Assembly (NCBI GenBank): GCA_033763555.1
Contig: JANRKK010000029.1
Coordinates: 26,419-90,418, forward strand
Direction of reading: 5' to 3'
From: JALYJG01 sp033763555
GTDB taxonomy: Bacteria; Pseudomonadota; Alphaproteobacteria; UBA9219
DNA length: 64,000 nucleotides
In this document: piece after piece, positions 1 to 12,932 of the stretch
Layout: each line of letters starts with the position of its first letter
How positions within the stretch are numbered: position 1 is the stretch's first letter
Made by a program: the position numbers and the translations under genes
Notes under the pieces: model-generated
What the model was told of the DNA's origin: nothing
Databases searched by the model: none
What the model saw: the letters and a program-made list of their open reading frames with translations, nothing else

Positions 1-40
1 GCCGGGACGGGCCTTTCTTGCAGCCATCTTCAGTCCCGGC
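1..40. repeat. Inverted repeat upstream of acs
   Basis: GCCGGGAC at 1-8 is repeated as its exact reverse complement GTCCCGGC at 33-40, giving an 8-bp stem with a 24-nt loop. It lies about 35 bases before the acs start, so it is either in the acs leader or the end of a gene to the left. No long T run follows directly, although a T-rich stretch occurs at 50-66. The left arm touches the window edge, so the stem could be longer. Confidence 0.5.
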
Positions 41-73
41 TAACCCTAGTTTTCCCCGGTTTTTTGAGGGCGC

Positions 74-1995
<1,922 letters not shown>

Positions 1996-1999
<4 letters not shown>

Positions 2000-3048
2000 G
2001 AGTTCGGGATAAAACTCTTCCCTTCTGCAGGCAAACCGCCGAGCTGTTGTAATACCCGGATGCGGTCTTCCAGCGGTGGGTGGGTAGCGAAAATGCCGCC
2101 GAGATCAAGGCCGGATGGCTTGTTTTCGATGAAAAGTTGTTGTACTTCCGGTGGCACATTCGGGATTTCCGAATGGCCAGAGATTTTACGCAGCGCGCCG
2201 ATCAGCGCTTCGGGATTTTTGGTCAGTTCCACCGACCCGGCATCAGCCAGATATTCACGTTTGCGCGAAATGGCAAAGCGCAGCACCAGCGCCAGCACAT
2301 AGCCAACCAGAGCGGCAATGGCCGCGATCAGAAGGAACAGGGCCGCGCCGCCGCCTTTGCCATTGCGGCTGCGGTTCCGGCCATAGGCGGCGAAGCGCAT
2401 GCTGCGCCACAGCATTTGCGCCAGAAAGGAAATCATACCGACGAAAACAATGGTGATGATCAGCAGGCGGCAATCGCGGTTGATGATATGCGAGAGTTCA
2501 TGCGCCAGCACGGCTTCCATTTCCTTATCATCCAGCCGTTGCAGCAACCCGCGCGTCACGGTGATGGCGTAGCTTTTTTCATCGACGCCGCTGGCGAAGG
2601 CGTTCAACGCGTCGCTGTCGATGATGTAGAAGGCCGGAACCTTCATGCCGCGCGCGATGCAAAGATTTTCCAGCATATTGTAAAGCTTCGGCGCCTCGGT
2701 GCGCGTCACAGGCTTTGCGCCTGTCGCGGCGCGTAACATTGCGCTGTTAAAGAAATAGCCGACCAGAACCCAAATGGCGGCAATGCCCGTAACAAGAGGC
2801 CAGTAGGTATAAATGGCGGATAGTGCGAAATCCTCAGGCCGCGCGGTATCAAGTGCGGGTTGAAGATTGAATTGCTGAAAAGCCTGCGGCGGGACGAGGT
2901 GGCTGGAAGGATCCGCCGAAGCCCAGCCGAAAGCGTAGAAAACAACGCCCACCAGCGTCAGCAATAAAAGCGGAAAAGCCAGCAGCAGCAACACCGACTT
3001 GATGTTGTTGTTCCAGCGATAGGTGGAAAGACCGAGCGCGGCGGGCAT
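1996..3048 (-). CDS. M48 family zinc metalloprotease, HtpX-like
   Basis: The 350-residue protein has hydrophobic segments near residues 18-40 and 82-102, the zinc-binding motif HELSH at about 183-187, two more membrane segments near 198-215 and 232-255, and a downstream REYLAD that supplies the third metal ligand of M48 peptidases. This is the architecture of HtpX, an inner-membrane protease of the envelope stress response. It starts three bases after the lemA stop and is the last gene of a leftward operon; lemA-htpX pairs are common. The substrate cannot be told from sequence. Confidence 0.87.
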
Positions 3049-3051
3049 CGA

Positions 3052-3621
3052 TCAGTTGCCGAACGACACCTTGGGTGGTGTGGACGTCGCAGCTTTTTCA
3101 TTGGCGTCCAGCGCGAACATCTCGGCCGGGCCGAAGCCGAACGAAGCCGCAAACAGGGCCGCCGGGAATTGCTGGGTCGCCGTGTTGTATTCCGCCACGG
3201 CATTGTTGAAGAAACGCCGTGCGGCGGCAATCTTGTTTTCCAGATCGCTCAACTCATCCTGCAATTGCTTGAAATTATCGCTGGCCTTGAGCTGCGGATA
3301 GTTTTCCGCCACGGCCATCAGATTCATTAGTGCACCCGATAGTGCGGCTTCGGTGGCACCTTTCTCCGGCAGGCTACCCGCGCGCATCGCGGCGGCGCGC
3401 GCTTCGGTGACTTTCTCAAACACGCCGCTTTCATGCCCGGCATAGCCCTTCACTGTTTCAACCAGATTGGGCACTAGGTCATGCCGCTGCTTCAGTTGCA
3501 CATCGATATCAGCGAAAGCGTTTTTGTAGGTCTGCCGCAGCGCCACCAGGCGGTTGAAGATCACAACGCCAAAAATGGCGATGATGGCCAGAATGGTAAT
3601 GATGATGTTGGTTGTGCTCAT
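3052..3621 (-). CDS. lemA: LemA family protein
   Basis: The product has one N-terminal membrane segment (about residues 4-22) followed by a helical domain with the LemA pattern: FNRLVALRQTYKNAFADIDV, then DLVPNLVETVKGY and a C-terminal ENKIAAARRFFNNAVAEYN. I chose the ATG at 3621 because it puts the membrane segment at the N terminus; the frame is open further upstream. LemA proteins are membrane-anchored and of unclear function, commonly paired with an HtpX-like protease, as here. There are 65 bases between it and the upstream solute-binding protein gene. Confidence 0.9.
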   Translation of the reverse strand: MSTTNIIITILAIIAIFGVVIFNRLVALRQTYKNAFADIDVQLKQRHDLVPNLVETVKGYAGHESGVFEKVTEARAAAMRAGSLPEKGATEAALSGALMNLMAVAENYPQLKASDNFKQLQDELSDLENKIAAARRFFNNAVAEYNTATQQFPAALFAASFGFGPAEMFALDANEKAATSTPPKVSFGN

Positions 3622-3686
3622 CGGTTTATGCCTCCATAGGGGGTGACGCCAGTCTAGGCTCAAGCCGGGAGGCAGAAAAGCGCAAA

Positions 3687-5495
3687 TTACCATGCTGTTT
3701 TGCCCCACCAGCTTTCCAGCACGGTTCCATAAATCGGCATTGTGGCGGGATGATGGAGCTGCGCCGCCCAGAAAGCTACATTATCCGCGCCAAGGTAATA
3801 AAAAGGTACGGTGTAATGCCCTGCCATCAACACGCGGTCGAGCGCGCGGGTGGTGGCGACCAGATCGGCGCGCGTTGCGGTCGCCGGAATGGCGTTGGCC
3901 AGCGCATCGACCACCGGGTCTTTTACGCCCGGATAATTGCGGCTGCCTTTCTGGTCGGCAGCGGCTGAGCTCCAGAAGAAAATCTGTTCATTCCCCGGCG
4001 ACAGGGTGTTGATCCATTTGCCGGAGGCCATGTCGAAATCAAAAGCGGCCATGCGCGCTTGGTACTGGGCGCTGTCGACCGTATGCGCGCGCGCTTCAAT
4101 GCCGAGGCGCTTGAGCGAACGCGCCCAGCTGAGCGCGACCTTCTCCTCGGCCGGATCGCTGAGCAGGATTTCAAAACTCACCGCCGCGCCGCCGGGGGCA
4201 AAAAGCCTGCCGTTGCGCAGCACATAACCCGCATCGCGCAGCATCTCGCTGGCTTTCAGCAGATTATCGCGCAACGCCGCCTCGCTGCCGTCGGATGCAG
4301 GTGGGCGCACAGGTTTTGTAAAAATATCTTTCGGCAATTGTGTTTTGTATTTTTCGAGAATTTCCTTTTCACGCCCCTCAGGCAGCGGCGGTGCGGCCAA
4401 TTCTGAATTGGGAAAGAAACTTTCGGTGCGCTTATACTGGCCGTGAAACAGGTTCTTGTTGATCCAGCCGAAATCGAAGGCATAACCCAAAGCCTCACGC
4501 AGCGCCGGGTCTTTGAACAGATAGCGACGCATGTTGAAAATGAACCCGGCGGCGGGTTCCGGGCGGCGATGTTCCAGCCTTTCGAGCTTCACGCGCCCGT
4601 CCTGGGTGGCGGGGAAATCATAGGCGGCGGCCCATTTGTTGGGGTCCATTTCGCGCCGCCAGTCGAACTGCCTGGCCTTGAAGGCTTCCAGCGCGATGCT
4701 GTCATCGCGGTAATAATCAATCCGGACTTCATCAAAATTATACAGGCCCTTCTGCGCAGGCACGGCGTTGCCCCAGTAATCCGGATTGCGCGCGTAGCTG
4801 ATGGAGCGCCCCGTGTTGAGTTTGGAAATTGTATAGGGACCGCTGCCGACAGGAAGGCGCAGGCTGGTCTGGTTGAAATCGCGCCCTTCCCAGTCATGCT
4901 TCGGCAGAACAGGCATCAGACCCATGATCAGCGGCATTTCGCGGTCGATGGAACCATCCGGATTGCGCTTGAAAGTGAAGGTCACGCGGCGCTCGCCTAT
5001 TTTCTCGGCCTTCGCCACTTTCTTGTAATAGGTGCGGTGGTTGGGGCGGCCCTTGTCGCGCAACGTGACAAAGGAAAAAAGCACATCTTCTGCCGTGACG
5101 GGTTTGCCATCCGACCATCGGGCTTTCGGGTTGATGGTAAAGCTGATCGCGGAACGGTCATCCGGCACATCCACGCTTTCGGCCAATAGGCCGTAAAGCG
5201 AGAAAGGCTCATCCCAGCTGCGCGCCATCAGGCTTTCATAAACCAGTGACAGATAGCCCGTGCTGATGCCCAGGGCAGTCTGTCCGCGCACGATAAAGGG
5301 GTTCAAACTGTCGAAACTGCCATTCATGCTCAGGCGCAGCACGCCGCCTTTGGGGGCATCCGGATTCACATAATCGAAATGCGTGAAATTTGCGCCGTAT
5401 TTTGGTGTGCCATGCATGGCGATGCCGTGCGCGGTCTTGGCCTGCGCGGGTGCAAGGGCCATCAGGCACAGGAAAAGGGCCAGACAATATCTCAT
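3687..5495 (-). CDS. Extracellular solute-binding protein, oligopeptide (YejA/DppA-like)
   Basis: The 602-residue protein starts with a clear signal peptide (MRYCLALFLCLMALAPAQA) and continues as a family 5 substrate-binding protein of peptide ABC transporters, with blocks such as LNPFIVRG, YESLMARSWDEPFSLYGLLAES and WSDGKPVTAEDVLFSF. It would work in the periplasm delivering peptides or similar ligands to a permease. No permease or ATPase gene is adjacent, so it is an orphan binding protein here. Its start overlaps the rapZ stop (ATGA), placing it in the hprK-rapZ operon. Confidence 0.9.
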   Translation of the reverse strand: MRYCLALFLCLMALAPAQAKTAHGIAMHGTPKYGANFTHFDYVNPDAPKGGVLRLSMNGSFDSLNPFIVRGQTALGISTGYLSLVYESLMARSWDEPFSLYGLLAESVDVPDDRSAISFTINPKARWSDGKPVTAEDVLFSFVTLRDKGRPNHRTYYKKVAKAEKIGERRVTFTFKRNPDGSIDREMPLIMGLMPVLPKHDWEGRDFNQTSLRLPVGSGPYTISKLNTGRSISYARNPDYWGNAVPAQKGLYNFDEVRIDYYRDDSIALEAFKARQFDWRREMDPNKWAAAYDFPATQDGRVKLERLEHRRPEPAAGFIFNMRRYLFKDPALREALGYAFDFGWINKNLFHGQYKRTESFFPNSELAAPPLPEGREKEILEKYKTQLPKDIFTKPVRPPASDGSEAALRDNLLKASEMLRDAGYVLRNGRLFAPGGAAVSFEILLSDPAEEKVALSWARSLKRLGIEARAHTVDSAQYQARMAAFDFDMASGKWINTLSPGNEQIFFWSSAAADQKGSRNYPGVKDPVVDALANAIPATATRADLVATTRALDRVLMAGHYTVPFYYLGADNVAFWAAQLHHPATMPIYGTVLESWWGKTAW

Positions 5496-6382
5496 GCCTT
5501 GTTCGCGCCGCGGTCGAGATCACGATGGCCGATGCCTGTAATATAGCCATGCGCGGCGAGGATATTGGACAGCTCTTCCGCCGCCCAAACCGAACGGTGC
5601 CGCCCGCCCGTGCAACCAATCGCAATGGTCAGATAGCTTTTACCTTCCTGCTGGTAGCGCGGCAGGAGCGGCAGAAGAAGCTGCGTCATATGTTCCATAA
5701 ATCCGGCGCAGTCGGGGTCGCGCTTGATATAATTAGCCACAGCGGCATCCTTTCCGGTCAGGGGGCGCAGCGATGGCTCCCAATGCGGATTGGACAGAAA
5801 ACGCGCATCGAACACTAGATCCGCCTCGCGCGGCACGCCATGGCGGTAGGCAAACGAGGTGATGAACAGGGTCAGCCCGGCGGCGTTGTCGGTACGGAAA
5901 TGTCCGCCGATCACGCGGCGCAGATCATGGATGGAGAGCAGTGACGTATCGATCACATGGTCGGCGGCGTCGCGCAGCTTCCACAGCATCTCGCGCTCGC
6001 GGCGTATGCCGTCGGTGACGGGCCTGTCGATCGCCAGCGGGTGCCGCCGCCGCGTTTCGGTGAAGCGTCGTTCCAGCGCTTCGTCAGAACATTCAAGGAA
6101 AAGCAGCCGGGTGCTGAGATCGGGTTTTTCCTTCAGCGCAGCACTGATGCGCAACAGCTCATCGACCGTAAAATTCGTGTTACGCGTATCGATGGCCACG
6201 GCCAGGGCGCGTCCTGCCACGCGGTCATCGGCGACCAGCGCAGGCACAAGGCTGAGGCGGAGATTATCGACGGATTCATAGCCCAGATCCTCAAACACCT
6301 TGAGCGCGGTGGAGAGGCCCGCGCCCGACATGCCGGACAGGAGCACGATGGGGCGTTTGGCATGGGGTGAGGCAGGGGTCAT
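5492..6382 (-). CDS. rapZ: RapZ family nucleotide-binding protein (RNase adapter)
   Basis: The 296-residue protein has the RapZ/YvcJ layout: an N-terminal P-loop domain (GMSGAGLSTALKVFEDLG, then ESVDNLRLSL) and a C-terminal domain with IAIGCTGGRHRSVWAAEEL. In enterobacteria RapZ controls amino-sugar synthesis by presenting a small RNA to RNase E; in other bacteria the role is less clear. The Walker A lysine is replaced by leucine (GAGLST), which I checked on the DNA. The ATG at 6382 overlaps the hprK stop by four bases (ATGA), and the pair hprK-rapZ is conserved in alphaproteobacteria. Confidence 0.93.
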   Translation of the reverse strand: MTPASPHAKRPIVLLSGMSGAGLSTALKVFEDLGYESVDNLRLSLVPALVADDRVAGRALAVAIDTRNTNFTVDELLRISAALKEKPDLSTRLLFLECSDEALERRFTETRRRHPLAIDRPVTDGIRREREMLWKLRDAADHVIDTSLLSIHDLRRVIGGHFRTDNAAGLTLFITSFAYRHGVPREADLVFDARFLSNPHWEPSLRPLTGKDAAVANYIKRDPDCAGFMEHMTQLLLPLLPRYQQEGKSYLTIAIGCTGGRHRSVWAAEELSNILAAHGYITGIGHRDLDRGANKA

Positions 6383-6807
6383 GCGGTATCGGTCACAAGC
6401 GGGTAGGCGAGAGCGGCGCGGATTTTCGCAGGCGTCGAAGCGGCAAAGCCCGGCAGCCGGATGCGCCGCACCGGATGGTCCAGAAGATAGCACAAATCCA
6501 CTTCCGGCAAGCGTTCCAGTTTTTCGTCCAAAGGCGTGAGTTCGACATAAAGCTTGACGCGCGCCTGAGGGGTAAAGGGCATTTTGACAAGGCCGAGATG
6601 CCGGATTTCCATCAATCCGGCGATGGCAGGCGGTGGCAAAGCGAGCAGGGAATCTTTTTCAAGGCGCAGTTCGGTCTGGTCGTCGGTGACCATCTGGGCG
6701 CCTCCATCAATCAGCCGCAAGGCAATGTCGGATTTTCCCGCGCCAGATGGCCCGGCGATCAGGACGCCTTGGCCGCCGATGGCAACGCAGCTGGCATGGA
6801 TGAGCAT
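6379..6807 (-). CDS. hprK: HPr kinase/phosphorylase, short form
   Basis: At 142 residues this is the short alphaproteobacterial HprK, lacking the N-terminal domain of the Firmicute enzyme. It shows the P-loop GPSGAGKS near residues 19-26 and the family signature MEIRHLGLV near 67. The enzyme phosphorylates a serine of HPr in the PTS regulatory system. It sits two bases after a CxxC-rich protein gene and overlaps rapZ. No HPr or EI gene lies in the window. Confidence 0.92.
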   Translation of the reverse strand: MLIHASCVAIGGQGVLIAGPSGAGKSDIALRLIDGGAQMVTDDQTELRLEKDSLLALPPPAIAGLMEIRHLGLVKMPFTPQARVKLYVELTPLDEKLERLPEVDLCYLLDHPVRRIRLPGFAASTPAKIRAALAYPLVTDTA

Positions 6808-6809
6808 GG

Positions 6810-8408
6810 TTATTGTGTCGGTATGACCAGGCCGTGGAATTTCTGCACGGCGGGGAACAGCCAGTCCAGCCAGGGCGGCCGCGCCGGGGAAAAGGCCAGC
6901 ACTGTGAACCAGACCAGGACGATACCGATCTCCATTGCGTACCCGGTGATACCTGTGCGCTGCCGTAGGGCGATCTTCAAATCGGGGAAATGGCGGTGCA
7001 GGGCATAATAGGTCGCCGCGTCGAGAATAACCCAGTCCAGCGCCATGGCCAGCAGGGGCGGCGCAAAATCGAAGATAGCTTCAACCCAGCCCGGCCCTTC
7101 GGCCAGTTTTTCCGGCAGCGAGGTGTAGAGGCAGGCGATGAAAAATCCGACCGTTAAAATCGCGCAACCCGTTGCGACAAGCATGCGGACCTTGCGCGTG
7201 TAGCGCGTGATGGCCTTGTGCATGTCACGGAAAATATCCTCGGCGACCAGGGGTGAGAGCCCGATGGGATAAAGCTTGCGTAATTCCTTGGCGTGGCCCT
7301 TGCCCTGCAGGTCGAGCGCCAGAGCATCCTTGATGGCGCGTGCGCGAATGGCGTCATCGATCGAGGCGCGACCCCGGCCTGCCTCTTTTAGCTTGACGCG
7401 CCAGGGGTTGAGAGATTCATCCAGGAAAGGCGGCACGTCCATCAGGATGCTACGCTTGCCGAAAACGCCGATCAGCGTTTTCCGCTTGCCGAAATTGACG
7501 CGCATTTCCGTGAAAGGCATCCGGGCGCGGTAATGCAGAACGGGTTCCGGCGCGGCGGGAGCGTCCTCTGGGGCAGGCACTTCGTCTTCCTTTGGTGTTA
7601 CAATCTCGATATCCGCATGGCCCTTATGCAGATTGGCGATGCCAAGCCTGTCCAGCCCGCGCAGAAGGCCTGCGGGCAGATGCTCGCCTTTCATTTTGAA
7701 ATGCGTGGTGGCGCCGCAAGTCAGATGCACTTCTTCTGTCATCTGTCCGGCGCCCTTGCAGGAAGTGCAGGGAACGCCGCGCTTGCCATGGCAGGTGGGG
7801 CAGGTGATCTGGCCCATGGCACGACATTTGCGGCAGGGAATATAACGCGCGCCGTTACAGGTGACGCAGGACTGTCCAGGATTCTGCGGATTTTCGCCGC
7901 GCCCGTTGCAGGTCGGGCAGAATTCCTGCCGCTGCCCCCGGCACTGGATGCAGACGGAACTTCCCTGTCCGTGGCAGGCATTGCAGGCCAGCATTTTCTG
8001 TCCCTGGCAGGCGGGACAGGGCGTTCCGGCGGCGAGGACAGCCGATTTCGCAGGCAAAGTTATTTTCGCGCCATCCAGCCCCCAGCCTTCGCCGGGATGC
8101 GCGTGCAATTCCTCGATCGCCGCCGCAATCCAGTCGGGATGATTTTTGAATTCCTGCTGGCGGCGCTGCACCTCGGCGCGCAAAGCAGCGGCACTGGGAA
8201 AAATCTCGCGGTCCTTGCCGCGCGGTGGACCGACATAATGCTCCACGCGCGTTTCGCACATCGGTGAAAGATTCAGCTCACCTTCCAGCGTATAGGTTTT
8301 TTCCCGCGCGCCCGTCAGCGTGATGGCGGAAGGCATCAGCCCATTGCCGTCGGCCAGTGCGCGCAGCCTTTCCATTGCCTGGTCAGCTATGGGGTGGGGA
8401 TGTGTCAT
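6810..8408 (-). CDS. Uncharacterised membrane protein with eight CxxC zinc-finger-like motifs
   Basis: Residues about 131-221 carry eight CxxC pairs (CPAC, CNAC, CIQC, CPTC, CVTC, CRKC, CPTC, CTSC), several as CxxCxGxG like the DnaJ zinc-binding domain, but no J domain is present. The C-terminal third has several hydrophobic segments, for example MLVATGCAILTVGFFIACLY and IGIVLVWFTVLAF, so the protein is probably membrane-bound. I chose ATG 8408 over TTG 8417. It heads the hprK-rapZ operon with two bases to hprK. I do not recognise a function; zinc binding and protein or nucleic-acid contact are inferences. Confidence 0.75.
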   Translation of the reverse strand: MTHPHPIADQAMERLRALADGNGLMPSAITLTGAREKTYTLEGELNLSPMCETRVEHYVGPPRGKDREIFPSAAALRAEVQRRQQEFKNHPDWIAAAIEELHAHPGEGWGLDGAKITLPAKSAVLAAGTPCPACQGQKMLACNACHGQGSSVCIQCRGQRQEFCPTCNGRGENPQNPGQSCVTCNGARYIPCRKCRAMGQITCPTCHGKRGVPCTSCKGAGQMTEEVHLTCGATTHFKMKGEHLPAGLLRGLDRLGIANLHKGHADIEIVTPKEDEVPAPEDAPAAPEPVLHYRARMPFTEMRVNFGKRKTLIGVFGKRSILMDVPPFLDESLNPWRVKLKEAGRGRASIDDAIRARAIKDALALDLQGKGHAKELRKLYPIGLSPLVAEDIFRDMHKAITRYTRKVRMLVATGCAILTVGFFIACLYTSLPEKLAEGPGWVEAIFDFAPPLLAMALDWVILDAATYYALHRHFPDLKIALRQRTGITGYAMEIGIVLVWFTVLAFSPARPPWLDWLFPAVQKFHGLVIPTQ

Positions 8409-8485
8409 GCCCGGCAATGTTAGCCCTAAAGCAGGCTTCCCAAAACCCCCTTATTCATGGGCGGTTTTTGCCGTTAGCCTCGTTG

Positions 8486-8516
8486 CATATTAGAGCCATA
8501 TTAGAGAGGCTCTTTT
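8486..8516. promoter_or_regulatory. Direct repeat and hairpin between divergent genes
   Basis: CATATTAGAG occurs at 8486-8495 and again at 8497-8506, an 11-base period that would put both copies on one face of the helix. The same stretch forms a stem AGAGCC (8492-8497) with GGCTCT (8508-8513) followed by TTT. It lies between the leftward CxxC-protein operon and the rightward gene at 8574, so it may be an operator or, on the plus strand, an attenuator. Confidence 0.4.
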
Positions 8517-8573
8517 CAAAATGTAAAAGCAAGACTAGCGTATATGTACCTAATTTAGAAGCAGGAGGCGATT

Positions 8574-8972
8574 ATGAGGCAAGTTGTGGAAACGGAAGCC
8601 GATCAATTGAGACTTCTTGATGCTTGGCTCAGGCGCGGCGAAATCCTTCACGACGATGGCGTTGATTGCCGATCCCGTCTTGTCGATTTTGGAAATGGTT
8701 ATTATTTCCGCCTTATTGAAACAGGAACAAACAAATTTAACATTTGGATATATACAAAAACTACAGAAGGCCAATTTGAAAGAATTCATGACTATGGAAA
8801 TGATCCGCGGCTGGATGCGCGCGGTGTTTTTAATCAAATGGAAGCTTTTGCTGGCATGGAAAATCATGCGAACATAGGCGTGGCGCTCGTGGATGAAGAC
8901 ACGCCCGCACCCCTTGCCGTATTTCGGATGAGGCGGCGGCCATTGCTCGTACCTACGGTATTCGCGGGCTAG
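8574..8972 (+). CDS. Hypothetical protein, small orphan
   Basis: A 132-residue soluble protein I do not recognise. It has no signal peptide or membrane segment and a basic C-terminal end (MRRRPLLVP). The ATG is preceded by a near-perfect ribosome site (GCAGGAGGCGATT). The gene is visibly AT-richer than its neighbours in its first two thirds and stands alone between the hprK operon and uvrA. The strong ribosome site and single reading frame argue that it is real. Confidence 0.6.
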   Translation: MRQVVETEADQLRLLDAWLRRGEILHDDGVDCRSRLVDFGNGYYFRLIETGTNKFNIWIYTKTTEGQFERIHDYGNDPRLDARGVFNQMEAFAGMENHANIGVALVDEDTPAPLAVFRMRRRPLLVPTVFAG

Positions 8973-8990
8973 GGCGGTATAGAGTCTTGT

Positions 8991-11840
<2,850 letters not shown>

Positions 11841-11883
11841 GGGCGTAATATGGGGATTTAAAGGGCAAATTGCCAGAGAATTC

Positions 11884-11898
11884 GTACTTGTTTTGTTC
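11884..11898. promoter_or_regulatory. Candidate LexA (SOS) box for uvrA
   Basis: GTAC-TTGTTTT-GTTC differs by one base from the alphaproteobacterial LexA consensus GTTC-N7-GTTC. It lies 44-58 bases upstream of the uvrA start codon, where SOS repression of uvrA would be expected. No experimental support is visible in sequence. Confidence 0.5.
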
Positions 11899-11908
11899 CC
11901 CACCATTC

Positions 11909-11937
11909 TTGACGCTTTCTGCTGCGAGGCGTACGAT
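11909..11937 (+). promoter_or_regulatory. Putative promoter for the gene at 11973
   Basis: TTGACG at 11909-11914 and TACGAT at 11932-11937 are separated by exactly 17 bases. This would start a transcript near 11944 and leave a short leader with the AAGGAGG ribosome site of the following gene. Confidence 0.45.
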
Positions 11938-11972
11938 TTCTTAAATCATCAACGTCATATAAGGAGGTTATT

Positions 11973-12707
11973 ATGCCTGCCAGACTCGATGAAGCTCTTC
12001 TAGCAAAAATAGATAAAGTCAAAAGTTCCGGCCTGTTTCGACAAATAAAAATTTTAAACACAGCACTCGAAGATCTTTCAACATATCTTATGCCCGCTTA
12101 CGAAGCCTCTCCGCCAGGAGTGAGTGACAACGCACCTCATCCTGTCGTGTGGAGTATGGCGCCAGAGTTTGGCTATCACTGGGGTAACCATGATTGGGGA
12201 GGTTATCGGGCTCAACCATTTACAGTTATAACAAAAGCCGTCTTAGGCATCGGCGGTACTCCACCTTCCATAAATTCTTTCAATGTTGCTGAGGATAAGG
12301 AAGAATTTCCCACATCTGCACTATGGGGTGAGTACATTGGCGAACTTTTAACTTCGACTGCGCGATTAGCGGCGAGCGCCCCAAAGATATATGATCCTAA
12401 AGAGAGGCATATTTTTCCTCATGCTGATGCCGTAAGAGAGCACTCGGATAAAATGGAGTATCTTGTACGCCTTGAAGCGATAGAGATCGTAGCCAAACGA
12501 GTGCAGAAATCTTTCACAAAAAGCGGTCCGCAAATAGAAGATTACGATGCTGTGGTTGAAGGGTTATCAGCGTTTCAGGCAACTGTTGCTGCCCGGAAAA
12601 ACAGGGCAGCGCAATCGGCAGCGACGAGAACGGCAAAAAGAGACTCTACAGCGAGACATCGCGCTGCCCATAAATACCTTGCAAGATTAGGGGCGGGATC
12701 GGCCTAG
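11973..12707 (+). CDS. Hypothetical protein
   Basis: A 244-residue protein with no family I recognise. The N-terminal half is soluble and rich in aromatic residues (PEFGYHWGNHDWGGY), the middle is helical, and the last 40 residues are lysine, arginine and alanine rich (RAAQSAATRTAKRDSTARHR), which could contact nucleic acid. An AAGGAGG site precedes the ATG. It is AT-richer than the flanking uvrA and tol genes, has its own probable promoter and is not in an operon, so lateral acquisition is possible. Confidence 0.6.
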   Translation: MPARLDEALLAKIDKVKSSGLFRQIKILNTALEDLSTYLMPAYEASPPGVSDNAPHPVVWSMAPEFGYHWGNHDWGGYRAQPFTVITKAVLGIGGTPPSINSFNVAEDKEEFPTSALWGEYIGELLTSTARLAASAPKIYDPKERHIFPHADAVREHSDKMEYLVRLEAIEIVAKRVQKSFTKSGPQIEDYDAVVEGLSAFQATVAARKNRAAQSAATRTAKRDSTARHRAAHKYLARLGAGSA

Positions 12708-12932
12708 GACTTCTGGCTTATTGACCGGATGGCCTGATATTACTACCGGGAGCGTTTGGCCATAAGTCACTCCTTCCGATGGGTTTGAAAGAAAACCTGT
12801 AAAATCCTTGCCCTATGGGGCTTTCATGATAAAACGACATGTACGCGCGCCTCATTTGCGCCAGATTTCTGCTGTCTCTTTCCGCCTCGTTTCGCAGGGA
12901 AAAGACATTAACGTTTAAGGAGATAAAGCCCC
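12708..12932 (+). other. Intergenic leader of the tol operon
   Basis: This 225-base gap holds no open frame that I trust. It must contain the tolQRAB promoter, but I see only weak hexamers (for example TTGCCC near 12808 with TAAAAC downstream). The tolQ ribosome site AAGGAG is at about 12918-12923. Confidence 0.4.
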
